Of a DNA stretch of 64,000 nucleotides, positions 24,519 through 32,825 are shown one piece after another. The first letter of the stretch is position 1. Every line of letters starts with the position of its first letter. Position numbers and translations under genes: made by a program. Origin of the DNA: Tabrizicola sp. (lineage in GTDB: Bacteria > Pseudomonadota > Alphaproteobacteria > Rhodobacterales > Rhodobacteraceae); contig NZ_JALHQD010000001.1 in NCBI RefSeq assembly GCF_022842145.1, positions 901,701 through 965,700 of the forward strand, in the 5' to 3' direction. Below the pieces are notes generated by a model. That model was not told where the DNA came from and made no database searches. It saw nothing but the letters and a program-made list of their open reading frames with translations.

Positions 24519-24898
24519 CCCTTCCCCCCCTCATCCACCATCCGCATCCCGATCCGCCGGTTCATCTCCTGCGCCTTCACCAGCCAGACGAACCCCAGCA
24601 CCGGCCCCCACAACAGCGCGAACAAGGCCGAGCGGCCCAGGAAGAACCCCGCCCGCTCGACCGGAGCCGCCAGAATCCCCGCCATCACCCCGTCATTGAT
24701 CGCCGCATACAGCCCCACCGCCAGCACGGCCCCCACGACCAGAGCCACCACAGCCGTCTTCACCACCGCCCAGGCCAGCACCCGCTGCGACAGGCTCCCG
24801 CGCCCCGCGAACCACCCCGGCAGCAGCGCCACCAGCGCGCTCAGCCCCGCCAGTGGCAGGATGGAGTTCCACAGGGTCAGGCGAAGCGCCTCACTCAA
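24515..24898 (-). CDS. Small three-helix membrane protein of the AAA+ operon
   Basis: A 127-residue protein with three or four hydrophobic segments (ILPLAGLSALVALLPGWFAG; VLAWAVVKTAVVALVVGAVLAVGLY; SALFALLWGPVLGFVWLVKA) and a charged tail MNRRIGMRMVDEGGKG. No family recognised. The start overlaps the stop of the AAA+ gene (ATGA), and its stop overlaps the start of the low-GC gene. It is a plausible membrane anchor for the AAA+ protein. Confidence 0.75.
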   Translation of the reverse strand: MSEALRLTLWNSILPLAGLSALVALLPGWFAGRGSLSQRVLAWAVVKTAVVALVVGAVLAVGLYAAINDGVMAGILAAPVERAGFFLGRSALFALLWGPVLGFVWLVKAQEMNRRIGMRMVDEGGKG

Positions 24899-26823
24899 CC
24901 CTTCCCCTCCAGATACCGCCGCTTCGCCTCTTCCGTCCGGCCAAAGTCACGCACCATCCCCTGAATGGCCACCTCGTCCGACTTGTCGGCATAGCGGAAC
25001 TCGCTGTCGGCGTAGCGGTTGATCTCCTGGATCACCATCTCGACCGAGATCGGCGTCATCAGCCCCCGGATCATCGCCAGCTTTTCGTCATAGGGCTTGA
25101 AGAGGAACAGGTCCGGCTGTTCCATCCACTCATCCGGCAGTTCAAAGTCCATCGCGCGGACCTTGACCGCATCGGTGATGTTCTTGATCGCCCGCCCGGT
25201 GAACCGCTCATCCGCCGTCTGGATCGCCTTCAGGTAGGCGCCGATCTTGGCGATGGTATCCAAGGGGCCGATGTCCTTGGCGACCTTCTCCCACACCGTC
25301 AGCAGCCCCGCCTCATGGGGCCGGGAGTGGCCTTCGAAGCTGGCGGCGACGGCCTTCTTGATCTCCTGCGCAGCGAACAGCTCATGGTCCCCGACCGGGA
25401 TCGCGTGGTTCTTGCCCAGAAGCAGCGAGAGGATGTCGATGTAATCCTCCTTCGACTGCGGCCCGTCGACCAGAAACCGCGCCCCGGCCCGCTGGCGCAA
25501 GGCGTCGTCTACGTTCTCGGGGTAGTTACTGAACATCCCGAAGGTGCAGTTCCCCCGCACCACCGTCCCCGCGCCGGCGAAGGCCTGCATGAAGACCGCC
25601 GTTACCTCTTGCTGGCCCGCGCTGGACTGCCGGTCCCCCCGCTTGCCCGCCACCTGGTCGATGTCGTCGATGGTGCCAAAGCCGATCACCGAGGGGTCCA
25701 GCACCGCGTCGATGAAGGCCTTCGCGTTCTGGCCGGACTTGCCCTGATAGCTGTCGATCTGGTCGATGCTGAAGTTCTGGTAGCGGAACGGATACCCCGC
25801 CACCTTGCAGTAATCATTGAGCAATCCCGCCATCATCTGGATCAGCGTGGTCTTCCCCGTCCCAGGCTTGCCATCCCCCATGAAGGTGAAGATGAACCCG
25901 CCCAGTTCCGCAAACGGGTTCAGCCGCCGTTCGAAATCATAGGCCATCAGCATCTTCGACAGTCGCAGCGACTGGTACTTGGCGATGTGGTTGCCCACCA
26001 CCTCATGCGGCTTCTTGAAGGCCATGGCGATCATGCCGCCCTTCGCCGCCTTGGCCGGCTTGAAGCCCGCAATGGTCAGCCCATCCGCCTCCACCTTCCA
26101 CGAGGCCCCCGTGAACACGGACACCCGCGCGCCATTCTCCGCCCGGATCTGCACCTTCTTCATCAGCGCCTCGGCAAAGGCCGACACCACCGCCACCAGC
26201 TTCACATCATCCGTCGCCAGCGCCCCGATGTCCTGATCCAGCTCCCACAAGACGCCCTGCAACGCCAGCGGGGCATTGTCGGTCAGAACCTCCTCCACCT
26301 CGCCCAGCTCGACGGTCGCGGTCCCGACATGCGGCGCGATCAGATAGGCCAGCGCATTGCCGAAGGTGAACAGCACCACCAGAGCTTCACCCGCCAGAAG
26401 CTCCCCGAACTCCCCGCGCCGCGGTTCCGGCACCCGCCCCTCCAGGTTCGCCCGCTTCAACTCCGCGAGCCCCGACTGGGCGGCGAACGTCTCCCCCATC
26501 GCCAGCGCAATCGCCAGCGACCGCCGCAAAGCATTCAGCACCGCCGCCTGCACCGGCGAGACCAGCCCGTCGCCAAGCCCCTCGACCCGCTCGGACAGCC
26601 GCACCCCACCCGGCCGCGCCGTCGACCGCGTCGCCATCCCCGGCACCGTCGACCGGAACGTCGGCCGTGTTCCCACGCCGGGAGACCGCTCCACTTGCGC
26701 CGCCACGACCAAAGGCTTCGCCAACCGCGGCGCATGATCGAAGCCCAGGACCATCCCCAGCGCCGCCTCGTACTGCGCCCGGATCGTCTCTTCCTTCAGC
26801 TCCATCGTGTCGCGCGTGCTCAT
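24895..26823 (-). CDS. AAA+ family ATPase, core of an uncharacterised operon
   Basis: A 642-residue cytoplasmic ATPase of unknown role. The N-terminal ~300 residues are unique, with an Arg/Pro/Thr-rich linker near 45-75 and a helical region. The AAA+ module follows: Walker A GKPGTGKTT near residue 318, Walker B FGTIDDID near 385, and a sensor/arginine-finger block FSNYPENVDDALRQRAGARF near 440. The C-terminal part carries a lid domain. The architecture suggests a ring-forming remodelling ATPase. Start chosen at ATG 26823 with AAAGGG eight to nine bases upstream; an in-frame ATG at 26841 lies inside an intergenic repeat. The stop overlaps the next gene by ATGA. Confidence 0.88.
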   Translation of the reverse strand: MSTRDTMELKEETIRAQYEAALGMVLGFDHAPRLAKPLVVAAQVERSPGVGTRPTFRSTVPGMATRSTARPGGVRLSERVEGLGDGLVSPVQAAVLNALRRSLAIALAMGETFAAQSGLAELKRANLEGRVPEPRRGEFGELLAGEALVVLFTFGNALAYLIAPHVGTATVELGEVEEVLTDNAPLALQGVLWELDQDIGALATDDVKLVAVVSAFAEALMKKVQIRAENGARVSVFTGASWKVEADGLTIAGFKPAKAAKGGMIAMAFKKPHEVVGNHIAKYQSLRLSKMLMAYDFERRLNPFAELGGFIFTFMGDGKPGTGKTTLIQMMAGLLNDYCKVAGYPFRYQNFSIDQIDSYQGKSGQNAKAFIDAVLDPSVIGFGTIDDIDQVAGKRGDRQSSAGQQEVTAVFMQAFAGAGTVVRGNCTFGMFSNYPENVDDALRQRAGARFLVDGPQSKEDYIDILSLLLGKNHAIPVGDHELFAAQEIKKAVAASFEGHSRPHEAGLLTVWEKVAKDIGPLDTIAKIGAYLKAIQTADERFTGRAIKNITDAVKVRAMDFELPDEWMEQPDLFLFKPYDEKLAMIRGLMTPISVEMVIQEINRYADSEFRYADKSDEVAIQGMVRDFGRTEEAKRRYLEGKG

Positions 26824-26830
26824 CGGCAAA

Positions 26831-26890
26831 AACCCTTTCATCTGTCCACAAATATCCCGGGGGTCCGGGGGCTGGCCCCCGGGGGGTCCG
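26831..26890 (-). repeat. Intergenic repeat family 1, variant copy D with GC-rich hairpin
   Basis: On the minus strand one half reads GGGATATTTGTGGACAGATG then AAAGGG, matching the other copies. The other half is replaced by a perfect hairpin CCGGGGGC-TG-GCCCCCGG (26865-26882). It occupies nearly all of the 71-base gap between two genes of the AAA+ operon. It supplies the AAAGGG ribosome binding site of the AAA+ gene. Confidence 0.75.
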
Positions 26891-26894
26891 CAAA

Positions 26895-28022
26895 TCACAA
26901 CGTCGGAATAAGCCGCCCCCCGGCCCCGACGACAAACTTCCGCAACCCCTGCAACCCCTTGGGGTCCTGCTCGACCAGAACCTGATAGGGCTTCTCCGGC
27001 AGGATGATCATCCGGTCCTGCCGCGTAGCCCCCAGTTCCGCCCCGGCCACCGCGTCCAGCTTGTAGACCTGCCGCCCGACAGTGGAGAACCAGCCGTCCT
27101 TCACCTCTTCCTCGCGGTCGCTGATCAGATCCTCGACCGTCCAGACCAGCGCCCAATCCTCGCCTTCGGGGGCCTTCGCGCCCTCCAGCACCTTGGAAAT
27201 CGGCCCCGATTGCAGCGTGAAGCTGGCAGAATACATCGGCCCCAGGATGATCCGCCGCAGCCGTTTCGGGTGCAGGTCGGCGAAGTCCTTGTCGAACCCC
27301 GTCGCGATGGTCAAAAGCTTCAACCCGCCCACCGACTGCGCCATCAGCGCGGCCTGCGCTTGCGGCCAGCGGTAGGCGTCATTCAGGATCGGCCGTTTGC
27401 CGCTGTCCTCCAGGTCCATGAGGTACACCACCGGCAGGTTGACCTGAGTGTCCCAGACCGCCCAATGCACCAGGAAATGCCGCCGCTCGCCCAGATCCTC
27501 GATCCACTGCGCATCGGGGTCGTTCCTGGCCCAGAACATGCCCCCCGCGGCCAAGGCCTCATAGTAGTACCGCTGCGACAGCGCGAACTGCAGCGCCGTT
27601 GGGATCGTCTGGTCGCCGACGATCTGCCGCACCATCCGGTCCTTCAGCTCGGCTTCCGAGGGCATCCCGGCCAGATGCTTCTCGGCCTGCTGGGCATCGA
27701 CCGCCATGGTCATCAGTTCCTGCGCGACCGGAAACCCGCTTTCATGCCGGTCGATGGTCAGCCGAGGCGCCGTCTCTCCCCGCCCGGTCATCAGGTACTT
27801 GTGCGACAGCGCCCGGAAGGTCCCAGCGACGGCGGTCAGATACCGCCCCAGCACCCGAGCCTCGGTCCGGCTCAGCCGCCCCTCCGCCTCCATCTCCGCC
27901 GCTACCCGGCCCAGATGCCCGGTGATCCGGACGAACTTGGCAAAGTAGCGCCGCGCGACGAGCGTGTCGTAAAGCTCGTGATGGTCCGAGGTGAGGACGT
28001 CTTTGACGGTGGGGTCAGCCAT
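26895..28022 (-). CDS. Conserved hypothetical protein of the AAA+ operon
   Basis: A 375-residue protein predicted to be soluble, function unknown. It begins MADPTVKDVLTSDHHELYD. An N-terminal helical region (about 1-110) is followed by mixed structure with no catalytic motif I recognise. WVRN-type or nucleotide-binding signatures are absent. The C-terminus contains RQDRMIILPEKPYQVLVEQ. It overlaps the upstream 106-residue membrane gene by eight bases. It is followed by repeat copy D before the AAA+ gene, the largest gap inside the operon. Confidence 0.75.
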   Translation of the reverse strand: MADPTVKDVLTSDHHELYDTLVARRYFAKFVRITGHLGRVAAEMEAEGRLSRTEARVLGRYLTAVAGTFRALSHKYLMTGRGETAPRLTIDRHESGFPVAQELMTMAVDAQQAEKHLAGMPSEAELKDRMVRQIVGDQTIPTALQFALSQRYYYEALAAGGMFWARNDPDAQWIEDLGERRHFLVHWAVWDTQVNLPVVYLMDLEDSGKRPILNDAYRWPQAQAALMAQSVGGLKLLTIATGFDKDFADLHPKRLRRIILGPMYSASFTLQSGPISKVLEGAKAPEGEDWALVWTVEDLISDREEEVKDGWFSTVGRQVYKLDAVAGAELGATRQDRMIILPEKPYQVLVEQDPKGLQGLRKFVVGAGGRLIPTL

Positions 28023-28335
28023 CGCGGTTGCGACCTTCGGGGTCTAGCCAGAGAAAAAGTGACATCGGACCTAGGGCCATTTGCCTCCGGTATCGGTCGT
28101 TGCCTTCAAGGAGACGATGATAGAACGCCTTTTGCACGGGTCGCATGAGCCCACCAAACAGCAGCAGAACACACCCAAAGAAGGCAAGCGCGATGCAGAT
28201 GTTTGCTGCAATCATGCCCAAGTCTTTCCTGCCGTTCTCGGTCAACAGATAGATGGCTCCAAACATGAGACCCGCAAGGAGCAACAAGATTGCTCCCCAC
28301 TTCCTGCTCCACCGAGTTTGATCGCTAAAGGTCAC
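28015..28335 (-). CDS. Small two-helix membrane protein, low GC
   Basis: A 106-residue protein with two transmembrane helices (WGAILLLLAGLMFGAIYLL, about 13-31; and IAANICIALAFFGCVLLLFGGLM, about 42-64). A basic/aromatic C-terminal tail follows (RPVQKAFYHRLLEGNDRYRR). No family recognised. Its GC is lower than that of the two flanking genes, as for the 298-residue membrane gene further down. The ATG overlaps the stop of the coiled-coil gene (ATGA), and its end overlaps the next gene by eight bases. Confidence 0.7.
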   Translation of the reverse strand: MTFSDQTRWSRKWGAILLLLAGLMFGAIYLLTENGRKDLGMIAANICIALAFFGCVLLLFGGLMRPVQKAFYHRLLEGNDRYRRQMALGPMSLFLWLDPEGRNRDG

Positions 28336-29402
28336 TCGCCATACGCGTTCTTGTCGTGCTTCTCGACAATCGAGGCAAACCGGCGCGCGAACCGCTCATC
28401 CGCCTTCGCCTTCTGCTCAAGGATCGCCCTTGCGAACACCATGTGCCCCTCATGCGCTTCCAGCATGTCGGCCATCTTGTCGTTGGTCGCCGCCCCGATC
28501 GCCGCCATCGCGGTCTGGGCTTCCTGGTCGGTCTTCACCCCGATCTCGTTGATCCGGTGCGCCACGTCCTGCTGCTGGGCCGTCTTCAACGAAGACGTCA
28601 AAGCATCGTACAGCACCACCCGCTGCTTGGTGTCCGTCTGCAGCTTGTTGATCAGCACCAGCTGCGTCGCCGCCTGGTTCTGCAGGGAGTCGACCCAGGT
28701 CTTGCCCTTCTCGATATAGCGCTCCAGCGTCTGCGACTTCGCCAGCTTCACTTGCTCGTCCTGAACCAGCGCGTTGTACTGCGCGTTCAGGTTGGCAAGT
28801 TCCGTCTCCAGCTTGGTCCGCGCGGCGGCGTCCTGCTCGACGCTGATCCGGTTCTCCAGCTCGATGATCCTCGGGTCCAGTGAGGCGACTTCCTTTCGCA
28901 CCGCCTCCAGGGCACCCACGGTTTCTTCCCGTTCGGTCAGGGTCGAGGCGAGGTTCCCCTCCACCCGCGTCTTCTGCACGTTCAGAAGGTCAAGCTGGCC
29001 CTGCAGCAGCTTCACGATCACATCGGATTTCGCGATGAGGTCCTGCAGCTTGTCGTCGATGGTGGCCGCACGCATCCGTTCCTGACGCATCGATTCCGCC
29101 TTGGCGGACGAGAAGATGCCGATGAAGGTCTCCATCCCCGTCTTTGACCGCATCTCGGCAAACTCGGCCGAGAAGCCGGCGGTCACGTCGTCCAGCCCCA
29201 TGATCAGCTCGGCGATATTGGCGTTCATCAGGTCGGTGTGCTTGCTGACGTCCTCCAGCGTGGCGTTTTCCACGTCCAGCTGGACGCCCTGGTCAAGCTT
29301 GGTGCGCGCGGCTTCTATCCGGCTGGTGATGGCGGAAATCTTCGCCTGCGCCTGCGCGACCTGAGCCTGGCTTTCCTTGATCTGCGTTTCGAAATCGGCC
29401 AT
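28332..29402 (-). CDS. Long coiled-coil protein, first gene of the AAA+ operon
   Basis: A 356-residue, almost wholly helical protein, rich in Ala, Gln, Glu and Lys. Heptad-like stretches lie at about residues 1-45 and 125-240, and a C-terminal helical bundle contains QLVLINKLQTDTKQRVVL. No membrane helix or signal peptide. A distant likeness to TelA-type toxic-anion proteins was considered, but the conserved TelA segments are not visible. It probably acts as a scaffold or substrate for the AAA+ partner. The start has a strong GGAGGG site four bases before ATG. A double dyad lies just upstream. Confidence 0.8.
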   Translation of the reverse strand: MADFETQIKESQAQVAQAQAKISAITSRIEAARTKLDQGVQLDVENATLEDVSKHTDLMNANIAELIMGLDDVTAGFSAEFAEMRSKTGMETFIGIFSSAKAESMRQERMRAATIDDKLQDLIAKSDVIVKLLQGQLDLLNVQKTRVEGNLASTLTEREETVGALEAVRKEVASLDPRIIELENRISVEQDAAARTKLETELANLNAQYNALVQDEQVKLAKSQTLERYIEKGKTWVDSLQNQAATQLVLINKLQTDTKQRVVLYDALTSSLKTAQQQDVAHRINEIGVKTDQEAQTAMAAIGAATNDKMADMLEAHEGHMVFARAILEQKAKADERFARRFASIVEKHDKNAYGE

Positions 29403-29427
29403 CCGACCCTCCGTTGAACTTCGTTTG

Positions 29428-29460
29428 CATCACATAGTGATGTAACAGAGAATTACATCA
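29428..29460. promoter_or_regulatory. Double-dyad operator upstream of the AAA+ operon
   Basis: TGATGTAA-N7-TTACATCA (29438-29460) is a perfect 8-base-arm dyad. It overlaps a second perfect dyad, CATCAC-ATA-GTGATG (29428-29442). It lies 26-58 bases before the start codon of the first operon gene, where a repressor or activator would act. The regulator is not identifiable from the window. Confidence 0.6.
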
Positions 29461-29556
29461 TTCCGGCGCCGGTTTTTCGGACTGCCAACGGCCTAAGTCT
29501 TGCAGCAACTTGCGGCCCCCGCCAAGTGCGGAATGGCGGTCCCGGCCCGACTGGCA

Positions 29557-29594
29557 GGATGCCTCCGGCGGGGATATTTGTACCAGTATGAAAG
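29557..29594 (+). repeat. Intergenic repeat family 1, copy C
   Basis: GATGCCTCCGGCGGGG, then ATATTTGTACCAG and TATGAAAGG. It matches copies A and B. It lies immediately before the panC stop codon position, between panC and the AAA+ operon promoter. Confidence 0.8.
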
Positions 29595-29596
29595 GC

Positions 29597-30436
29597 CTAG
29601 ACCGGAATGTTGTCGATCAGGCGCACGCCATCGACCCAGGCGGCGGCGAGCATCCGGCGCGGGCGGCGGGGGTCGTCCGAGGGCATCAGCGTTTCGGCGT
29701 CGCGCAGCTCGATGTATTCCACCCGCTCGAACCCTGCCTCCCGCATGGTCTCGGCCGCCTCGCGGATCGCCATGCGGTCGGCGTGACCGACGCGGATGTC
29801 CTGCGCGGCGCGGGTGATGGCGGCGTAAAGGACCGGGGCCTTGGCGCGGCCTTCGGGGGTCAGGCGGACGTTGCGCGAGGACATGGCCAGACCGTCAGCC
29901 TCACGGATCGTTTCGCAGCCGACGACCTGAACGGGCAGGTTCAGGTCGCGCACGAGGCGGAGGACGACCTGCAGCTGCTGCCAGTCCTTCTGTCCGAAGT
30001 AGCCGTTGTCGGCGAGCGTCATGCCGAACAGCTTGGTCACCACCGTCGCCACGCCGTCGAAATGGCCGGGGCGCATGTAGCCTTCCAGCGGCTGGGCCAC
30101 GCCCTGCATCGTGACGTTGGTGATGAAGCCGTCGGGGTAGACCTCTTCGACCGGGGGGGCGAAGATCGCGTCGACCGGGACCGTGGCCAGGAGGGCGGCG
30201 TCGGCCTCTTCGCTGCGGGGGTATTTCTTCAGGTCGTCGGGGTTGTTGAACTGCTTGGGGTTCACGAAGATCGTGGTGATGACCCGGTCGCATTCGGCCC
30301 GCGCCCGCTGCGCCAAGGAGAGATGCCCGTCATGCAGCGCGCCCATCGTCGGGACCACGCCCACGGTTTCGCCCTGCGCCTTCCAGCCGCGCGCCAAAGC
30401 CCGCAGGTCGGATACCGTCCGGATGATCGGGGTCAT
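29597..30436 (-). CDS. panC: Pantothenate synthetase
   Basis: Condenses pantoate with beta-alanine using ATP, the last step of pantothenate synthesis, in the cytoplasm. The 279-residue product has the nucleotidyltransferase HIGH-like motif ([12 protein letters not shown]), [18 protein letters not shown], the dimer/active-site [18 protein letters not shown] and the KMSKS-like SSRNVRL. The ATG overlaps the panB stop by ATGA, so the two are coupled. Confidence 0.96.
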   Translation of the reverse strand: MTPIIRTVSDLRALARGWKAQGETVGVVPTMGALHDGHLSLAQRARAECDRVITTIFVNPKQFNNPDDLKKYPRSEEADAALLATVPVDAIFAPPVEEVYPDGFITNVTMQGVAQPLEGYMRPGHFDGVATVVTKLFGMTLADNGYFGQKDWQQLQVVLRLVRDLNLPVQVVGCETIREADGLAMSSRNVRLTPEGRAKAPVLYAAITRAAQDIRVGHADRMAIREAAETMREAGFERVEYIELRDAETLMPSDDPRRPRRMLAAAWVDGVRLIDNIPV

Positions 30437-31269
30437 GTCTTGTCTTTCGCGGGCAGGACGTCGGGGAAGGAATGTTCGGCTGCCGGGAAGCTGCGCGACC
30501 TGACCTCGGCGGCATAGGCGGCGATGGCCGCGTCGGCGGTTTTGCCTAGCTCGGCATAACGCTTGACGAATTTGGGGCGGAAGTCGGTGAAAAGCCCCAG
30601 CATGTCATCGACCACCAGCACCTGCCCGTCGCAATCCACGCCCGCGCCGATCCCGATGGTCGGGATTGCCAGCGCCTTGGTGATGCGCCCGGCCAGACCC
30701 TCGGGCACCTTCTCCAGCACCACGGAAAAGGCCCCTGCGGCCTCGACCGCCTTGGCGTCGGCCATCACCTTGTCGGCCTCATCCGCGCGGCCCACGACCT
30801 TGTAGCCGCCCAGCGTGTTCACCGACTGCGGGGTCAGGCCGATATGCGCCATCACCGGGACGCCGCGCTGGGTCAGGAAGGCGATGGTTTCGGCCATGTG
30901 CTGCCCGCCCTCCAATTTGACCGCCGGGGCGCCGGTTTCGGCCATCAGGCGGCTGGCGTTGCGGAAAGCCTGCTGCGGGCTTTCCTCGTAGGACCCGAAG
31001 GGCATGTCGATCACCGGCATCGACTTCTGACAGCCGCGGACCACGGCGCGGCCGTGGAGGATCATCATCTCCATCGTCACGCCCAGGGTGGAGGGCATCC
31101 CGTGGATCACCATGCCCACCGAGTCACCCACCAGAGCGATGTCGCAATGCGCGTCGACCAGCCGGGCCACGGGGGTGGAATAGGCCGTCAGCACCACCAG
31201 CGGCGCACTGCCCTTGCGGGCGCGGATATCGGGGGGAAGCACGGGCCGGACGGGGGAAGTGGCGCTCAT
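30433..31269 (-). CDS. panB: 3-methyl-2-oxobutanoate hydroxymethyltransferase
   Basis: First committed enzyme of pantothenate synthesis; it adds a hydroxymethyl group from methylene-THF to ketoisovalerate. The 278-residue TIM-barrel protein shows [13 protein letters not shown], the metal-binding [13 protein letters not shown] and the family segment [15 protein letters not shown], with [20 protein letters not shown] in the C-terminal half. The ORF track extends to 31383. [13 protein letters not shown] at 31269 is the more natural start. Upstream of panC in a two-gene operon. Confidence 0.95.
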   Translation of the reverse strand: MSATSPVRPVLPPDIRARKGSAPLVVLTAYSTPVARLVDAHCDIALVGDSVGMVIHGMPSTLGVTMEMMILHGRAVVRGCQKSMPVIDMPFGSYEESPQQAFRNASRLMAETGAPAVKLEGGQHMAETIAFLTQRGVPVMAHIGLTPQSVNTLGGYKVVGRADEADKVMADAKAVEAAGAFSVVLEKVPEGLAGRITKALAIPTIGIGAGVDCDGQVLVVDDMLGLFTDFRPKFVKRYAELGKTADAAIAAYAAEVRSRSFPAAEHSFPDVLPAKDKT

Positions 31270-31439
31270 CTTCGGGCCTCGCAGCGTGGGGCGCTTTCGC
31301 AATCTGCCTTGCATATGGGCACAACCCCACCCTCTCCGCAACATAATTGCGCCGCAGCGCAGCACCGCCGACCGCAGCGTCACGGGGTTGACCCGACCGG
31401 CGGCTAAGTCCTGAATGCGGCCGTCAAAGGGAGAGCACC

Positions 31440-31781
31440 ATGACCCTCATCCAGCGCGTCAGCCGCGACGGGACGGCACCAGAGATCGGCGGCCCTGATC
31501 CGGAGCGGCTGATTTCCGGCAACCCGGTCCACAGCACCTGGAACCTTGAGGAGCGCGACGGGCTTTACTGCGGACTCTGGCAGTCCACTCCGGGCAAGTG
31601 GCGGGTGAAGTACAGCGAGTGGGAGTACTTCCGCATCCTGTCGGGCTATTCGCTGCTGACGAGCGCAGACGGCACTGTCACCCAGTTGCACCCGGGCGAC
31701 AGCATGATCATCCGCCCGGGTTTCGAGGGCACCTGGGAGGTCGTGCAGACCACCCTGAAGGATTATGTCATCCGGCTGTAG
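31440..31781 (+). CDS. Cupin-domain protein (DUF861/EutQ-like)
   Basis: A 113-residue single-domain cupin of the type that binds small ligands or metals in the cytoplasm. Recognisable features are [20 protein letters not shown], the first cupin motif with Glu, and the second motif [20 protein letters not shown]. These are characteristic of the cupin_3 group. The role is unknown. It reads divergently from panB with a GGGAGAG ribosome site. Its last 14 bases overlap the 3' end of the convergent L,D-transpeptidase gene. Confidence 0.82.
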   Translation: MTLIQRVSRDGTAPEIGGPDPERLISGNPVHSTWNLEERDGLYCGLWQSTPGKWRVKYSEWEYFRILSGYSLLTSADGTVTQLHPGDSMIIRPGFEGTWEVVQTTLKDYVIRL

Positions 31782-32664
31782 AACTGTCCGAGGTCCCGAC
31801 CGTCACGACGGCGGCGGGTGCCTCCGGGCGCGGGCATTCCTCGGCCGCGATGCCGCGACGTTCGCAGGCAGCAAGGCGCTTCCTTTCAGCCTTTTCCGCG
31901 GCGGCCTTGTCTCGCGCGTCCTTCTTGGCAAGGGCGGCGGCTTCCTTTTCCTTGCGGGCGATGTTCTCGGGCGTCTCGGGGACCAGACGGCCATAGGCGT
32001 CGATCATCTGCGGGCCTTCCAGCGCCAGACTTTCCATCTCGTCCCGCACTTTGACCCGGGTGCCATTCGGCACCTTGTTGTACAGGTCGATGGCGTCCTG
32101 GTTGAACAGGCGGATGCAGCCCGCGCTGGTCGCATGGCCGATCGAGGCCGCGTCCGCCGTGCCGTGGATGCGGAACATCGTGTCCCGGTTGCCGCGATAA
32201 AGGTACAGCGCCCGGGCACCCAGGGGGTTCGTCAGCCCGCCCGGCAGACCACCGGCATAGGCCGCGTAAAGGTCGGGCCGGGTGCGGATCATGTTCGCCG
32301 TAGGCGTCCACGACGGCCACTCCGCCTTCCTCCCGATGACACCCGTGCCACGGAACGACATCCCCTCACGCCCGACGGCGATGGGATAGCGCGTCGCGGT
32401 CCCGCCTTCGTTCACCAGGTAGAGCTTGCGCGCGAAGGTATCGACGACCACCGTGCCCGGAGCCTCGGGGCCGGTATAGGCCACTTCCACCCGCCGGTTG
32501 CCATCGTACAGGTACTGCGCCGGCACCGGTTCGATGAAGAACTCACCGTCCTGGATGCCCTCGTAGCCAGGCACGACATCGGGTTGCTTCTGGGTGGTCC
32601 CTGCGCAGGCGGCAAGCATGGGCAGGGCGAGGATCGCGAGGATCCGTGCGAAAGACTGGGTCAA
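31768..32664 (-). CDS. L,D-transpeptidase (YkuD) lipoprotein
   Basis: Predicted outer- or inner-membrane lipoprotein of 298 residues that would form L,D cross-links in peptidoglycan or attach proteins to it. It has a lipoprotein signal ending at the lipobox LAAC (about residue 20). The YkuD domain carries HGTADAASIGHATSAGCIRL: an active-site Cys with an upstream His, here SAGC instead of the common SHGC. A Lys/Ala-rich helical tail lies near 235-270. The start is a TTG at 32664. No ATG gives a full signal peptide, and an upstream five-codon ATG frame overlaps this start. Confidence 0.88.
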   Translation of the reverse strand: MTQSFARILAILALPMLAACAGTTQKQPDVVPGYEGIQDGEFFIEPVPAQYLYDGNRRVEVAYTGPEAPGTVVVDTFARKLYLVNEGGTATRYPIAVGREGMSFRGTGVIGRKAEWPSWTPTANMIRTRPDLYAAYAGGLPGGLTNPLGARALYLYRGNRDTMFRIHGTADAASIGHATSAGCIRLFNQDAIDLYNKVPNGTRVKVRDEMESLALEGPQMIDAYGRLVPETPENIARKEKEAAALAKKDARDKAAAEKAERKRLAACERRGIAAEECPRPEAPAAVVTVGTSDSSTAG

Positions 32665-32768
32665 TTTGGCAGACTCATCTAAGGGCAGCTATGGTCACCT
32701 TGCGCCACGTCAACCCGCATCCGTCAAGGAAAAAGCGCAAGTTTTTCCGAATCTTCGCTGGCAAGGCT

Positions 32769-32801
32769 GGAACGGAAACGGCGTTGCGCCGATTCCGTTC
32801 C
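32769..32801. terminator. Strong hairpin downstream of the creatinase gene
   Basis: GGAACGGAA-a-CGGCG pairs with CGCCG-a-TTCCGTTCC around a three-base loop, 25 bases after the creatinase stop on the minus strand. No T tract follows. A second hairpin GGAAAAA-N7-TTTTTCC lies at 32728-32748. Together they probably end the creatinase transcript. Confidence 0.55.
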
Positions 32802-32825
32802 CTGTCCTAATCGAACCTTCCGCTT

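Noticed and set aside
24853-26985. 710-codon plus-strand ORF across the AAA+ gene
   Set aside because: Antisense shadow of the AAA+ ATPase; the composition is Arg/His/Pro-rich with no domain.
28332-29402. Assignment of the coiled-coil protein to the TelA toxic-anion family
   Set aside because: Shared length and helicity only; the conserved TelA core segments are not visible.
21301-29402. Prophage or classical defence island
   Set aside because: No integrase, transposase, nuclease, phage structural or tRNA-flanked boundary is present. Most genes have normal GC, so only two members look atypical.
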